Below, one piece after another: positions 34,881 through 44,029 of a DNA stretch of 64,000 bases. The position numbers and the translations under genes were made by a program. The notes under the pieces are model-generated. The model saw only the letters and a list, made by a program, of their open reading frames with translations. It had not been told where the DNA came from and searched no databases. Position 1 is the stretch's first letter; every line of letters begins with the position of its first letter. The DNA is from Candidatus Praeruminimicrobium purgamenti (GTDB lineage: Bacteria; Elusimicrobiota; Endomicrobiia; Endomicrobiales; Endomicrobiaceae). The stretch lies in contig JAHDQW010000007.1 of assembly GCA_018433585.1 (NCBI GenBank), positions 1 through 64,000 on the forward strand, in the 5' to 3' direction.

Positions 34881-36037
34881 TAAAGCACCTGGATTCTTGA
34901 AATATATGATTTGTAACTGCTTTTCATATCGTCCATGCAGTCTCCGCCGAATTTTTCTTTCATTGCCTTTGCAATTTCAAAAGCTACGGCGGCTTCGGCT
35001 ACGATTCCGGCAGCAGGAACTGCGCAGACATCGCTTCTTATAGCCTCGGCTTTTTCAATTTTTTTCGTATGAACGTTAACGGATTTCAGGGGTTTTGAAA
35101 GAGAAGGTATAGGTTTCATCGTACAGCTGACCTCAATGTTTTCTCCGTTGCTTATGCCGCCTTCCGTTCCGCCCGCTCTGTTTGTATTTCTGTAAAAACC
35201 TCTTTTTGCCGAATAATAAATTTCGTCATGGGCATCTGAACCTGAAACTTGTGCAAATTTTGTTCCGAGACCGAATTCAACCGCTTTGATAGCCTGTATC
35301 GATATAAGACTTTGCGCTATTCTTCCGTCTAATTTTGTATCCCACTGCGTATGGCTTCCAAGCCCTACCGGGAGATTTTCTACGATTACCCTGAATTTTC
35401 CTCCCAAGGTATCTCCCTGTGAAGAGGCTTTTTTAATAGTCTGTATCATTCTTTTTGTCGCAACAGGATCGGGACATCTTACAAAAGACATTTCGGCTTT
35501 ATGTTGCAATTCGTTGTTTGGAATTGACGGAATTTTTGCCGATACTTCCCCTATTTCTTCAACGTAAGAATAAATGTTTATCCCGAATTCTTTGAGCAGT
35601 TCCCTGCATACTGCTCCGACGGCGACTCTTGCCGCGGTTTCTCTTGCCGACGCTCTTTCCAAAATGTCTCTGAAATCATGTACTCCGTATTTCATAAGTC
35701 CCGCCAGATCTGCATGTCCAGGTCTTGGTTTATGAAGATGTTTGCCGTCAAAATCTACGCCTGTCGGCGACATTAAAGCTTTCCAGTTTTGCCAGTCTCT
35801 GTTATTTATATAAAGAGTTATAGGAGAGCCGAGCGTTCTTGCGAATCTTACTCCTGATAAAATAGTTACCTGATCGGTTTCTATTTTCATTCTTTGCCCT
35901 CTGCCGTAACCTTTTTGTCTTCTTGCCAAATCAACGTCGATATCTTCCGAATTTATATTCAGCCCCGCAGGAATTCCTTCGAGAATCGCAATAATTCCCT
36001 GACCGTGCGATTCACCGGCTGTTGAAAATCTAATCAT
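34880..36037 (-). CDS. aroC: Chorismate synthase
   Basis: The last shikimate-pathway enzyme, forming chorismate from EPSP with reduced FMN. It opens with the signature RFSTAGESHGQG. Further conserved stretches are RPGHADLAG (residues about 108-116), RASARETAARVAVGA and EGGISNGENI. Length 385 is in range. It forms a coupled pair with aroK. The other aro genes are not in this window. Confidence 0.97.
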   Translation of the reverse strand: MIRFSTAGESHGQGIIAILEGIPAGLNINSEDIDVDLARRQKGYGRGQRMKIETDQVTILSGVRFARTLGSPITLYINNRDWQNWKALMSPTGVDFDGKHLHKPRPGHADLAGLMKYGVHDFRDILERASARETAARVAVGAVCRELLKEFGINIYSYVEEIGEVSAKIPSIPNNELQHKAEMSFVRCPDPVATKRMIQTIKKASSQGDTLGGKFRVIVENLPVGLGSHTQWDTKLDGRIAQSLISIQAIKAVEFGLGTKFAQVSGSDAHDEIYYSAKRGFYRNTNRAGGTEGGISNGENIEVSCTMKPIPSLSKPLKSVNVHTKKIEKAEAIRSDVCAVPAAGIVAEAAVAFEIAKAMKEKFGGDCMDDMKSSYKSYISRIQVL

Positions 36038-36047
36038 GTCTTTCTCC

Positions 36048-37376
36048 TTAACGTAATTTAATATTTGAATTTTTATTTAATTTATTAATGATATTTTCGT
36101 ATCTGTCTATTCTGTAATTTTCCAAAGAAGCCGCATCAGCTAAAATTACGCTGTCAACCGTACCGCTCTTATTGTACAAAATTTGTACGATAATTGATTG
36201 CTCAAAAAGCGAATTTTCGTCAATTTTTGTTAAAAATTTATACTTTTCAGGCAAATAAGCCGTAAAGTCCTGAACTTTTACTGTCCCTGAAACAGTTTTT
36301 AAATAATCCGCCATGATTTTAAAATATGTATTAATTTTTGCGCTGAATAAAAAACTGTTGGCAGTGAAAACGATTAATAACAAAAAAATAACAGCTTTAA
36401 ATTTTTTAAAATTGATTTTTATTGTTGAAGATTTCAAATATACGAGAAATAAAGCAGAAAAAAGAGGAACAAGCAAATTTAATATTCTCATATTATTTGC
36501 ATAAATTACAATCAAATTACTCTTGACGACAAAAGAAAACATAACGTACGCAAACAAACAGAAAACTGTAATTTCGGCATAGATTTCTTTTTTCATCATA
36601 GTCAATATAAACAGCCAAAAGAAAAGCGTGAAATGCATTGATGATAAAGCATTAAAACTGTTTGTGTATTCGCTCAGTTTGTATTGTGTAGGATTGGCCG
36701 TATAGTAAAAACCGAATATAAAAGATGCCGCCAGCAGCGCAAAGCTTAACAACAATAAAAAACTTGTATTTGAAGAAAGGTCTTTTTTTGCTTTGAAAAA
36801 TTTTATTGTTCCTGTCGTAAGCAGAAGCGGAACAAAAAACAGCGTTGACTGGTAAGTTCTTATAAAAATAAAACATGCCGTTAAGAGAATTGTCAAATCC
36901 GTATTTGACAGTTTTGTAAAATCCGCAAAAAAGTAGATTGAAAAAATAATCCAGAAAAGGCCGGCTGCCAAATGAGAATCGTTGAAAATATAGTAAGAAG
37001 AAAAAATCATGCATATCAGATAGGATAATAAAGGGAAAACAAACCATTCTTTTTTTTCTGAAGGCAAAACTTTGTATGCCGCAGCAAGGCATATAACATT
37101 ACTAAGGTAAGCCCAGAAACCGTGTAAAAAAACCAGCATATTTAAATTTGTTACAGACAGCGATTTAAGGAGAAAATCCGGCATATGCAGAATGATATGA
37201 GTGAAAAGTCTTCCGTGGTCAAGATGTATGTTTTTATCAAAAAACTCGCATAACCAGTAAACTCCGTCAGACCATATGCCTGCGAGAGATGCGGCGTTAA
37301 ACAATGAAATGCATGACAATGCCGCAAAACATATAAAGTAAAATTTTTTATCAAAAATGCTTATAAATTTCTTCAT
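36048..37376 (-). CDS. Polytopic membrane protein, 442 aa
   Basis: An unrecognised integral membrane protein with about ten hydrophobic helices and a C-terminal soluble part of about 70 residues. The arrangement (first helix, a loop with DGVYWLCEFFDKNIHLDHGR, then repeated helix pairs) resembles uncharacterised GT-C-like or DUF6056-like membrane proteins, but I saw no catalytic motif. It lies in the minus-strand run between radA and aroC with short gaps. Function unknown. Confidence 0.75.
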   Translation of the reverse strand: MKKFISIFDKKFYFICFAALSCISLFNAASLAGIWSDGVYWLCEFFDKNIHLDHGRLFTHIILHMPDFLLKSLSVTNLNMLVFLHGFWAYLSNVICLAAAYKVLPSEKKEWFVFPLLSYLICMIFSSYYIFNDSHLAAGLFWIIFSIYFFADFTKLSNTDLTILLTACFIFIRTYQSTLFFVPLLLTTGTIKFFKAKKDLSSNTSFLLLLSFALLAASFIFGFYYTANPTQYKLSEYTNSFNALSSMHFTLFFWLFILTMMKKEIYAEITVFCLFAYVMFSFVVKSNLIVIYANNMRILNLLVPLFSALFLVYLKSSTIKINFKKFKAVIFLLLIVFTANSFLFSAKINTYFKIMADYLKTVSGTVKVQDFTAYLPEKYKFLTKIDENSLFEQSIIVQILYNKSGTVDSVILADAASLENYRIDRYENIINKLNKNSNIKLR

Positions 37377-37390
37377 TTATTTGAATTTTT

Positions 37391-38767
37391 TTATTGTCTT
37401 ATTGAACTTATTGCAGAACTGACGTTGTCGACTCCGGCGACTTCAAGTTTGCCTTTGTAATCCAGACTTCTCATATTCGCTTTAGGAATAATTGCTTTGC
37501 GGAATCCGAGTTTTTCAGATTCTGCAAGCCTTTCTTTTATTTGTCCTACGGCTCTGACTTCTCCGGTAAGTCCGACTTCGCCGAAAACTATTGTTTTAGG
37601 CGGGCAGATAAAATTGCCGTTTGCCGATGCTACGGCGCAGGCTATCGCCAAATCTGCGGCGGTTTCCTTTATCTTGATTCCTCCTGCGACGTTTACAAAA
37701 ACGTCCTGGTTTTCAAGAGGGATGCCTATTCTTTTTTCAAGAACGGCGATTATTATGGTAATTCTGTTTAAGTCGTAACCTGAAACCATTCTTCTCGGAA
37801 AACCGAAATTTGTTCTTGATACAAGAGACTGGATTTCCAAAAGAAGAGGTCTTGTTCCTTCCATTGACGAAGTAATGATATTGCCGGCAACGTTGTTTGA
37901 GCGTTCTCCTATAAATATAAGAGACGGATTTTCCACTTCGCTTAAACCGTCGCCTTTCATTTCAAATATTCCTATTTCGCTTGTAGGACCGAACCTGTTT
38001 TTATATGCTCTTAATATTCTGTAAACCTGCTGTTTTTCATTTTCAAAATACAGAACCGTATCTACTATATGTTCAAGAATTCTCGGGCCTGCAAGATCGC
38101 CGTCTTTTGTAACATGTCCAAGTAAAAAAACCGTTATATGTTTTGATTTCGCTATTCTTAACAGTTCAGCGGAGCATTCTCTTATTTGTCCGACCGATCC
38201 GGGCGCGCTTGTAAATTCAGGGTGGTATGTCGTCTGAATGGAATCAATGACCAAAAATGCCGGCTCGGTTTTATTTATGGCGTCTATAATATTTTCAAGG
38301 TTTGTTTCCGATGCAAGAAAAATATTTCCTTTGGATACTTTTAATCTTTCGGCTCTGGATTTTACCTGCGACAGAGATTCTTCGCCGGATATGTATAAAA
38401 CCGTACCGTTTTGCGAAAGCGCGCTTGAAACCTGAAGCATGAGAGTGGATTTTCCTATTCCCGGAGCTCCGCCCAAAAGAATAAGCGAACCGGGAACAAT
38501 CCCGCCTCCGATCATGTTGTCAAATTCTGAAATTCCTGTTTTTACTCTTTCAAAACTTTTTACGGAAACATCGTTTAAGGCAAAAGTTCCCGAAGAAAAG
38601 CCTGTCAGCTGTCTGAAATTCTGGGAATCGGACAAATTGCTTTCGATTTGTTTTTCTTCTACAAAAGTATTCCAGTTTGAACAGCCCGGACATCTGCCGA
38701 GCCATTTTGCCGATTCGTATCCGCAGCTTTGGCAGACAAAAACAGTTTTTATTTTTTTAGCTTTCAT
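37391..38767 (-). CDS. radA: DNA repair protein RadA
   Basis: A RecA-like ATPase that helps branch migration in recombination repair. It has the N-terminal zinc finger CQSCGYESAKWLGRCPGC, Walker A GAPGIGKST, the RadA-specific KNRFG motif, and a C-terminal Lon-like domain (TGEVRAVGQIKERL). Start is ATG 38767; an upstream extension would overlap mlaD. It follows the mlaD-like stop by one base (TAATATG). Length 458 is normal. Confidence 0.96.
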   Translation of the reverse strand: MKAKKIKTVFVCQSCGYESAKWLGRCPGCSNWNTFVEEKQIESNLSDSQNFRQLTGFSSGTFALNDVSVKSFERVKTGISEFDNMIGGGIVPGSLILLGGAPGIGKSTLMLQVSSALSQNGTVLYISGEESLSQVKSRAERLKVSKGNIFLASETNLENIIDAINKTEPAFLVIDSIQTTYHPEFTSAPGSVGQIRECSAELLRIAKSKHITVFLLGHVTKDGDLAGPRILEHIVDTVLYFENEKQQVYRILRAYKNRFGPTSEIGIFEMKGDGLSEVENPSLIFIGERSNNVAGNIITSSMEGTRPLLLEIQSLVSRTNFGFPRRMVSGYDLNRITIIIAVLEKRIGIPLENQDVFVNVAGGIKIKETAADLAIACAVASANGNFICPPKTIVFGEVGLTGEVRAVGQIKERLAESEKLGFRKAIIPKANMRSLDYKGKLEVAGVDNVSSAISSIRQ

Positions 38768-38768
38768 A

Positions 38769-40118
38769 TTATTTTGAACCTGTTGCAGCAATAGTCGCGA
38801 CTCCGAACATCGAAGCAAGATCCTGATCTGTGATTTTGATTTTTATATAAGGCATAAAACTTGCTTTTGTCAGAGTGTCTTCAACCTGTACTCCGGCGTA
38901 GCACCAATGGAAGATGCCGAGTCTAGCCCCTACTATAATATTAGGGGTATCGGCATTTTTGTCGTCGCGCGTCGGAGTTTCAGTACGGAAGAGGGCATCT
39001 ACGTTAAAATACAGTTTTCTGTAGCTTGAATAAATTTTCTCAAAAGGAGAATAACCTATTCCGACTCCGCCTTTGCTTCTCATAATACCGCCGTAAGCTT
39101 CGAGGTTTTCGGATCTGAAACCTATAAGAGCGTCAAGTTTATTGAGGTTATCTCTTTCAAACTGGTCTTTTTCATTGTTTGAATTACCTATATTTGAAAC
39201 GCCGAGATAATAGAATTTATGATTATTAGGTCTGAATCTGATTCCGAAATCGTTGCGGAATCTGTCTGCTCTCGTATCGAATCTGCCCATATATTCCCAG
39301 TCAATTTCCAGTTTGCTTGCTTTGCCTGTAACGGACTGTATCTGCTGGACAGTGGTTTTGATTTCCGTGACGGTTTGTTTTAATTCTTTTGCCATTTCTT
39401 CATCGTTTATAAGAGTTCCGAGAGTTCCTTTGCCGTCATTTATCTTTGTTACTATTTCGTCGACTTTGAATGATATTTTCTTTAATTCAAGAACTAACGT
39501 TCTGATATCTTCCTTATTTTGTCTTGTCATTTCGGATAAATCTGAAGAGAAATTTTCAAAGTTATCAATTACTGCCGATATTGATTTTTCTTTATCTGCT
39601 ATTGTTTTGCTTACTTTTTTAAGGTTTGCGACTGTTTCTGCAAGATTTTTAAAGAAATCTTCGTTTATTCCCGTTGAAATATTGTTGAAAACTGTTCCTA
39701 CCTGTTTTGCTACGGACGAAAGCATTTCTTCAAGCGAGTCAGTTTCGATTCCGGAGATGTTGTCGCCGTCAAGCAGCAGCCTGTTAGAAGGAGTGCCCGG
39801 TTTAATGTCTATATATTTTGTTCCGATTATTCCCATAGATACTATTTTGATCTGAGCATCTGAATAAATTTTGATTTTATTGTCTATAAGCAAAATTATT
39901 TTTGCTTTGTCATTTTCCAAAACGATGTTTTTTATGCTTCCGACATCAACGCCTGAAATTTTGACTTTTGCTTTTTTAGGAAGCCCTGAAGCGTCCGCAA
40001 AGTAAACGTTTATTTTATATTTTGATTTAAAGCTGAAGTTGCCGAGCAGCGTTATCGTTGTAAGAACAGCTAAAATTCCCAAAGCCACAAAAAAACCTAA
40101 TTTTAATTCATTAGACAC
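38769..40118 (-). CDS. MCE/MlaD-type protein with C-terminal barrel-like domain
   Basis: A membrane-anchored lipid-transport protein. It has one N-terminal helix (residues 8-28), then an MCE domain (YFADASGLPKKAKVKISGVDVG, residues about 38-115) and helical coiled regions to about 270. The last 170 residues are rich in aromatic-polar alternating strands (RFRPNNHKFYYLGVSNIG and LNKLDALIGFRSENLEAYGG) and look like a small beta-barrel, which ordinary MlaD lacks. MlaF precedes it by 15 bases; no permease gene (MlaE) is adjacent. The barrel call is by eye. Confidence 0.85.
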   Translation of the reverse strand: MSNELKLGFFVALGILAVLTTITLLGNFSFKSKYKINVYFADASGLPKKAKVKISGVDVGSIKNIVLENDKAKIILLIDNKIKIYSDAQIKIVSMGIIGTKYIDIKPGTPSNRLLLDGDNISGIETDSLEEMLSSVAKQVGTVFNNISTGINEDFFKNLAETVANLKKVSKTIADKEKSISAVIDNFENFSSDLSEMTRQNKEDIRTLVLELKKISFKVDEIVTKINDGKGTLGTLINDEEMAKELKQTVTEIKTTVQQIQSVTGKASKLEIDWEYMGRFDTRADRFRNDFGIRFRPNNHKFYYLGVSNIGNSNNEKDQFERDNLNKLDALIGFRSENLEAYGGIMRSKGGVGIGYSPFEKIYSSYRKLYFNVDALFRTETPTRDDKNADTPNIIVGARLGIFHWCYAGVQVEDTLTKASFMPYIKIKITDQDLASMFGVATIAATGSK

Positions 40119-40133
40119 AAAATTTCTCCGTAA

Positions 40134-40895
40134 TTACATAGTAAAAGTAGTTTCGACAGGTATAGGTCCTTCTCTTAAGCCTTCGACAAATTGCTTTACG
40201 TATGCGTTGTTTGTCTTCTTTATTTCATCCGCTGTTCCGTTGAAGATTACTTCCCCCTGATACAGCATAATAATTCTGTCGGCTATTTTATAAGCGGACT
40301 GCATGTCATGCGTAACGACTATAGATGTTATGGACAATTCTTTTTTCAAATACATAATCAGCGAACCTATAACATCTGACATTATAGGATCAAGGCCCGT
40401 CGTAGGTTCGTCGTAAAATACGTATTTCGGCCTGTAGGCTATAGCTCTTGCAAGTCCGACTCTTTTTTTCATTCCTCCGCTTAAAGCGGAAGGCTTCAAA
40501 TGTTCTATATCGCTTAAACCGACCATATTCAAACATTGGGAAACTCTCGTTTTTGTTTCCTCTTTGGTCAAATTTGTAAGATTTTTTATTCCGAAAGCTA
40601 TATTTTCTTCAATTGTCAAAGAATCGAAAAGGGCCGCTTCCTGAAACAAAAAACCTATTTTTTTCTGTACTTCGTAAATATGTTCTTTATCAACTTTTGT
40701 TATATCGATGCCGTCTATAAAAACGCTGCCTTTGTCAGGTTTTATAAGTCCGACTATATTTTTTAGCAAAATACTTTTCCCTGTGCCTGACCCGCCTATG
40801 ATGACAAGCGTTTCACCGTCTTTGACTTCTAAATTTACGCCGCAGAGCACTTTTTTTTGCCCGAATGATTTACAAAGATTTTCCACTTTTATCAT
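40134..40895 (-). CDS. MlaF-type ABC transporter ATPase
   Basis: An ATPase for MCE-dependent phospholipid transport between membranes. Walker A is GGSGTGKS, the signature is LSGGMKKRVGLARA (the SGGM form is typical of MlaF), and Walker B is YVFYDEPTTGLDPI. Length 253 is usual. The MCE gene follows. The expected permease is missing here and must lie elsewhere. Upstream the gene diverges from the SpoIID-like gene. Confidence 0.93.
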   Translation of the reverse strand: MIKVENLCKSFGQKKVLCGVNLEVKDGETLVIIGGSGTGKSILLKNIVGLIKPDKGSVFIDGIDITKVDKEHIYEVQKKIGFLFQEAALFDSLTIEENIAFGIKNLTNLTKEETKTRVSQCLNMVGLSDIEHLKPSALSGGMKKRVGLARAIAYRPKYVFYDEPTTGLDPIMSDVIGSLIMYLKKELSITSIVVTHDMQSAYKIADRIIMLYQGEVIFNGTADEIKKTNNAYVKQFVEGLREGPIPVETTFTM

Positions 40896-40911
40896 TTTAA
40901 TATTCTATAAT

Positions 40912-40940
40912 ATTTTATAATGTTTTTACTAGCATATCAA
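40912..40940 (-). promoter_or_regulatory. Possible mlaF promoter
   Basis: On the minus strand TTGATA (40935-40940), 17-base spacer and TAAAAT (40912-40917), just before the mlaF ATG at 40895. The same gap holds a plus-strand TATAAT (40947-40952) that may serve the SpoIID-like gene. Confidence 0.4.
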
Positions 40941-41000
40941 TTTTTGTATAATAAAAACACGAAGTTTGAATTCAAAAATATTTTGTGCTATTATCTTACA

Positions 41001-42149
41001 ATGAAAATTCTTAAAAATTTGTTTTGCGTTATCGGTCTGCTGTGTTTTTCTTTTTCGTGTATTTTTGCAGGTATTACCGCCAAAAATCTTATGAAAGTCG
41101 GAATTTTGCTTGACGTAAATGAAGTCGTCATTGCGTCCGATAAGCAATATACTCTTGAAAGCCCTGATAAAAAGTACTATTTGTCGGCCGGTAAAATAAA
41201 TATAAGCGTTTCCGGCAAACAGGCCGTTATCCGCAAAAAGAGTTACAGTCTGCCGTTAAAAATTTCAGGCAAATCGCCAGTAATAGCCGTAAACAAAAAA
41301 TTTTACCGCAGCGAAATAATAATAAGTTTATCTTCAAAAAATAAGCTTAACGTAATCAACGAACTGTCGGTTGAAGATTATTTAAAAGGAGTTCTTCCTA
41401 AAGAGGCTGACGGCGGGTCTAATCTTGAAACGCTGAAAGTTCAGGCTGTTATAAGCAGAAGCTATGTTCTTAAAAATCTCGGACGTCATTATAAAGACGG
41501 CTTTGATGTATGTTCAACCGTTCATTGTCAGGTTTACGGCGGCGCAAGCTGCGAAAATGCCGTATGCAACCGGGCTGTTATCGAAACGGAAGGGGAAGTT
41601 GTAACATATGAAAATGATATAGCCCAGACTTTATTTCATGCAAACTGCGGCGGTTTTACAGAGGACCCTAAATATGTATGGTCATGGAAATCGGAAACTC
41701 CGGAATATCTTAAAGGGAAAAAAGATAAATATTGTAAAACCGGGCCTCATTCCGTGTGGACTACAACTATTTCAGAAAAAACAATAAGAGAGAAATTAAT
41801 AAAAGCCGGTTACGATATAGGGGAAATAAATCATATTAAAGTTTCAGGGACAACCGAGAGCAAAGGCGCAAAAGAAATTATAATTAAACATAAAAACGGC
41901 AAATTCTCCATGAATCCTTATAAATTCAGAACAACCGTCGACCCTTGGCTGATAAAAAGCACAATGATTGACGATATAAGTAAAAAAGACGGTAATTTTG
42001 TTTTTGAAGGGAAGGGTTGGGGTCACAGAGTCGGTTTGTGCCAGTGGGGAGCAAAAGTAATGGCCGAACAGGAAGGTTTTTCTTATAAGGAAATACTTGA
42101 GTTTTATTATCCGGGAACAAAGGTAGAAAAGATAGAATATGATAAATAA
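41001..42149 (+). CDS. SpoIID/LytB-domain protein
   Basis: A secreted peptidoglycan-active or glycan-binding protein. The signal peptide starts at ATG 41001 (KNLFCVIGLLCFSFSCIFAG). The SpoIID signature is present: SVEDYLKGVLPKEA, then AVISRSYVLKNLGRH and FHANCGGFTEDP. The C-terminal GKGWGHRVGLCQWGAKVMAEQ includes the conserved GWGHxxGxxQ. In sporulating bacteria SpoIID is a lytic transglycosylase; here it is non-sporulating envelope processing. Upstream frame extension to 40920 has no signal sequence and is not used. It overlaps queA by 11 bases. Confidence 0.93.
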   Translation: MKILKNLFCVIGLLCFSFSCIFAGITAKNLMKVGILLDVNEVVIASDKQYTLESPDKKYYLSAGKINISVSGKQAVIRKKSYSLPLKISGKSPVIAVNKKFYRSEIIISLSSKNKLNVINELSVEDYLKGVLPKEADGGSNLETLKVQAVISRSYVLKNLGRHYKDGFDVCSTVHCQVYGGASCENAVCNRAVIETEGEVVTYENDIAQTLFHANCGGFTEDPKYVWSWKSETPEYLKGKKDKYCKTGPHSVWTTTISEKTIREKLIKAGYDIGEINHIKVSGTTESKGAKEIIIKHKNGKFSMNPYKFRTTVDPWLIKSTMIDDISKKDGNFVFEGKGWGHRVGLCQWGAKVMAEQEGFSYKEILEFYYPGTKVEKIEYDK

Positions 42150-43218
42150 CGATGATTTATTATACAATTATGCTTACGATATACCTCCGGAGTTAATAGC
42201 CCAGGTTCCTGCAGTACAGAGAAGCGGATCAAGGCTTATAGTCTTAGACAGAAAAGACCAAACTGTACAACATAAGAATTTTACCGATGTTACCGATATG
42301 TTGGGTGAAAATGACTGTCTGGTTATAAATACTACAAAAGTAGTGCCTGCAAGGCTTTACGGGCGCAAAGCTACCGGCGGCAAAGCGGAGCTGCTGTTTC
42401 TGGAGCCTACAAAACAAAGCAGGAAACATGCCGTTTTAATAAAACCTTATATTAAATCAGGACAAACAGTGTATTTTGACGAAGGGTACGAATGTGTTGT
42501 CTGTGATCCGGATGAAAGAGGAAACAGAATAGTTGAATTCAATAAAGACAATATAGAAAATCTGCTCGAAAAACACGGTTTTATGCCTTTGCCTCCGTAT
42601 ATAAAAAGAAAGGACGAGTCTGCCGAGGCGATGTCTCCGCTTGACAGGCAGAGATACCAAACCGTTTACGCGGCGGCAAAAGGGGCGATCGCCGCTCCTA
42701 CGGCCGGTCTTCATTTTACAAATGAAATAATAGAAAAGCTTATAAATAAAAAAGTACAGATTGTAAAACTTGTTTTGCATGTAGGATGGGGGACGTTTAA
42801 ACCTATCGTAAGCGATAATATAAAAGAACATAAGATGCTTCCGGAAGCTTATATCCTTGATGAGGAAAACGCGGCAAAAATAAACAATGCTCTTGCCGGT
42901 AAAAAAAGAATAATAGCCGTAGGAACTACAACGGTCCGCAGCCTTGAGACAATTGCCGGAATTAATGGTCATTATGATGCAAACGGCAGATTAATCTCCG
43001 TTGAAAGCTGCCGCGGACTGACTGATATTTTTATTTATCCCGGATATAATTTTAAGATAGTGCAGTCTATGTTTACAAATCTACATCTGCCGCATTCGAC
43101 TCCGCTTATGATGGTCAGCGCTTTTGCCGGAAGAGAATTTGTTTTAAGAGCGTACAAAGAAGCCGTATCTCAAAAATACAGATTTTTTTCATACGGCGAT
43201 TCAATGTTTATAAAGTAA
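42139..43218 (+). CDS. queA: S-adenosylmethionine:tRNA ribosyltransferase-isomerase
   Basis: The step in queuosine synthesis that moves the ribosyl group of SAM onto preQ1 in tRNA. The start AYDIPPELIAQVPA is typical, with the conserved LPPYIKR and AAPTAGLHFT following. Further signatures are VTL-type LHVGWGTFKPI and VGTTTVRSLE. Length 359 is slightly above average. Its ATG lies inside the end of the SpoIID-like gene, so the two are coupled. Confidence 0.96.
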   Translation: MINNDDLLYNYAYDIPPELIAQVPAVQRSGSRLIVLDRKDQTVQHKNFTDVTDMLGENDCLVINTTKVVPARLYGRKATGGKAELLFLEPTKQSRKHAVLIKPYIKSGQTVYFDEGYECVVCDPDERGNRIVEFNKDNIENLLEKHGFMPLPPYIKRKDESAEAMSPLDRQRYQTVYAAAKGAIAAPTAGLHFTNEIIEKLINKKVQIVKLVLHVGWGTFKPIVSDNIKEHKMLPEAYILDEENAAKINNALAGKKRIIAVGTTTVRSLETIAGINGHYDANGRLISVESCRGLTDIFIYPGYNFKIVQSMFTNLHLPHSTPLMMVSAFAGREFVLRAYKEAVSQKYRFFSYGDSMFIK

Positions 43219-43220
43219 AA

Positions 43221-43850
43221 TTATTCTGATTTCTTCTTCTTTTTCTTCTGTTTCTTTTCCAAATCCTGCTGGTATTGCAGGTATTGTTCCTGTGTTAACA
43301 GATATCTTGTTTTTCTTTTCTTTTCGAATTTTACCTGTTCAAGATCGTTGTTGAGATATTTTATATCGTTAAGCAGATTGTTTATGTTGTATTCGCTGAC
43401 GTCTTGTTTTGAAAATTCTTCGTCAAGAAGTCTTTGACGTACTGCGAGTTCGTTTTCAATGGCGCTGATTTTGCTTTCTTCTTCCATTTCCAAATATTCT
43501 ATTTTTGCTTTCTGTGTTGATGTAAGGTAGCCTGTTTTAGCGGCGCCGATATTCTTGCCGGTTATAACGTATGTTCTGCCTGAAGGTTTTAGATCGCTTT
43601 CCAAAATTCCGTTGATTTTATAGGTTTGCGATTCAATATCCGCCGTGTTTTTGCGTTTTGTAAAGAATTTTCCGGTTACAAGAAAAGTTTTACCTCCGCT
43701 GTTTGAATCTGCCGGAAACACTCCGTTTATATTATAAACATTATCCTGTTCCGCACCGGTTTTTCTGCTGTTTTGTTTAGGAAAGACATTAACCGTTAAA
43801 GTTAATAAAAATGCTGCAAATATAAGGCTTATAAATATTTTTTTATTCAT
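43221..43850 (-). CDS. Secreted repeat and coiled-coil protein, 209 aa
   Basis: It has a signal peptide (residues 1-24, ending NVFPKQ). Two related segments follow: YNINGVFPADSNSGGKTFLV-TGK and YKINGILESDLKPSGRTYVI-TGK, each of a Y-x-I-N-G start and a G-[KR]-T-[FY]-x-[VI]-TGK end. From about residue 100 a long coiled coil (KIEYLEMEEESKISAIENEL onward) runs to a lysine tail (KKQKKKKKS). Start chosen as ATG at 43850. Function unknown. The gene is convergent with queA and has a TTGATT-N17-TATAAT promoter. Confidence 0.75.
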   Translation of the reverse strand: MNKKIFISLIFAAFLLTLTVNVFPKQNSRKTGAEQDNVYNINGVFPADSNSGGKTFLVTGKFFTKRKNTADIESQTYKINGILESDLKPSGRTYVITGKNIGAAKTGYLTSTQKAKIEYLEMEEESKISAIENELAVRQRLLDEEFSKQDVSEYNINNLLNDIKYLNNDLEQVKFEKKRKTRYLLTQEQYLQYQQDLEKKQKKKKKKSE

Positions 43851-43888
43851 TATGTTATTTAAAAACAATATAAAATAGTCTAGCCAAA

Positions 43889-43917
43889 ATTATAAATAAA
43901 ATAATGTATTAAATCAA
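43889..43917 (-). promoter_or_regulatory. Promoter for the repeat/coiled-coil gene
   Basis: On the minus strand TTGATT (43912-43917), 17-base spacer, TATAAT (43889-43894). It lies about 40 bases before the ATG at 43850. Confidence 0.7.
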
Positions 43918-43969
43918 TAAGAATATTTTTTAATGCCGTTTTAGTTAAACTTATAAGACTAAATATTGT

Positions 43970-43997
43970 TTGACATTGGATTTTAAAAAGTGATAAT
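43970..43997 (+). promoter_or_regulatory. Promoter for the barrel-accA-fba run
   Basis: TTGACA (43970-43975), 16-base spacer, GATAAT (43992-43997). It precedes the TTG start at 44030 with GAGGAAGG in between. Confidence 0.65.
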
Positions 43998-44029
43998 ATA
44001 GTGAAAATAACGTTGAGGAAGGTATTATT

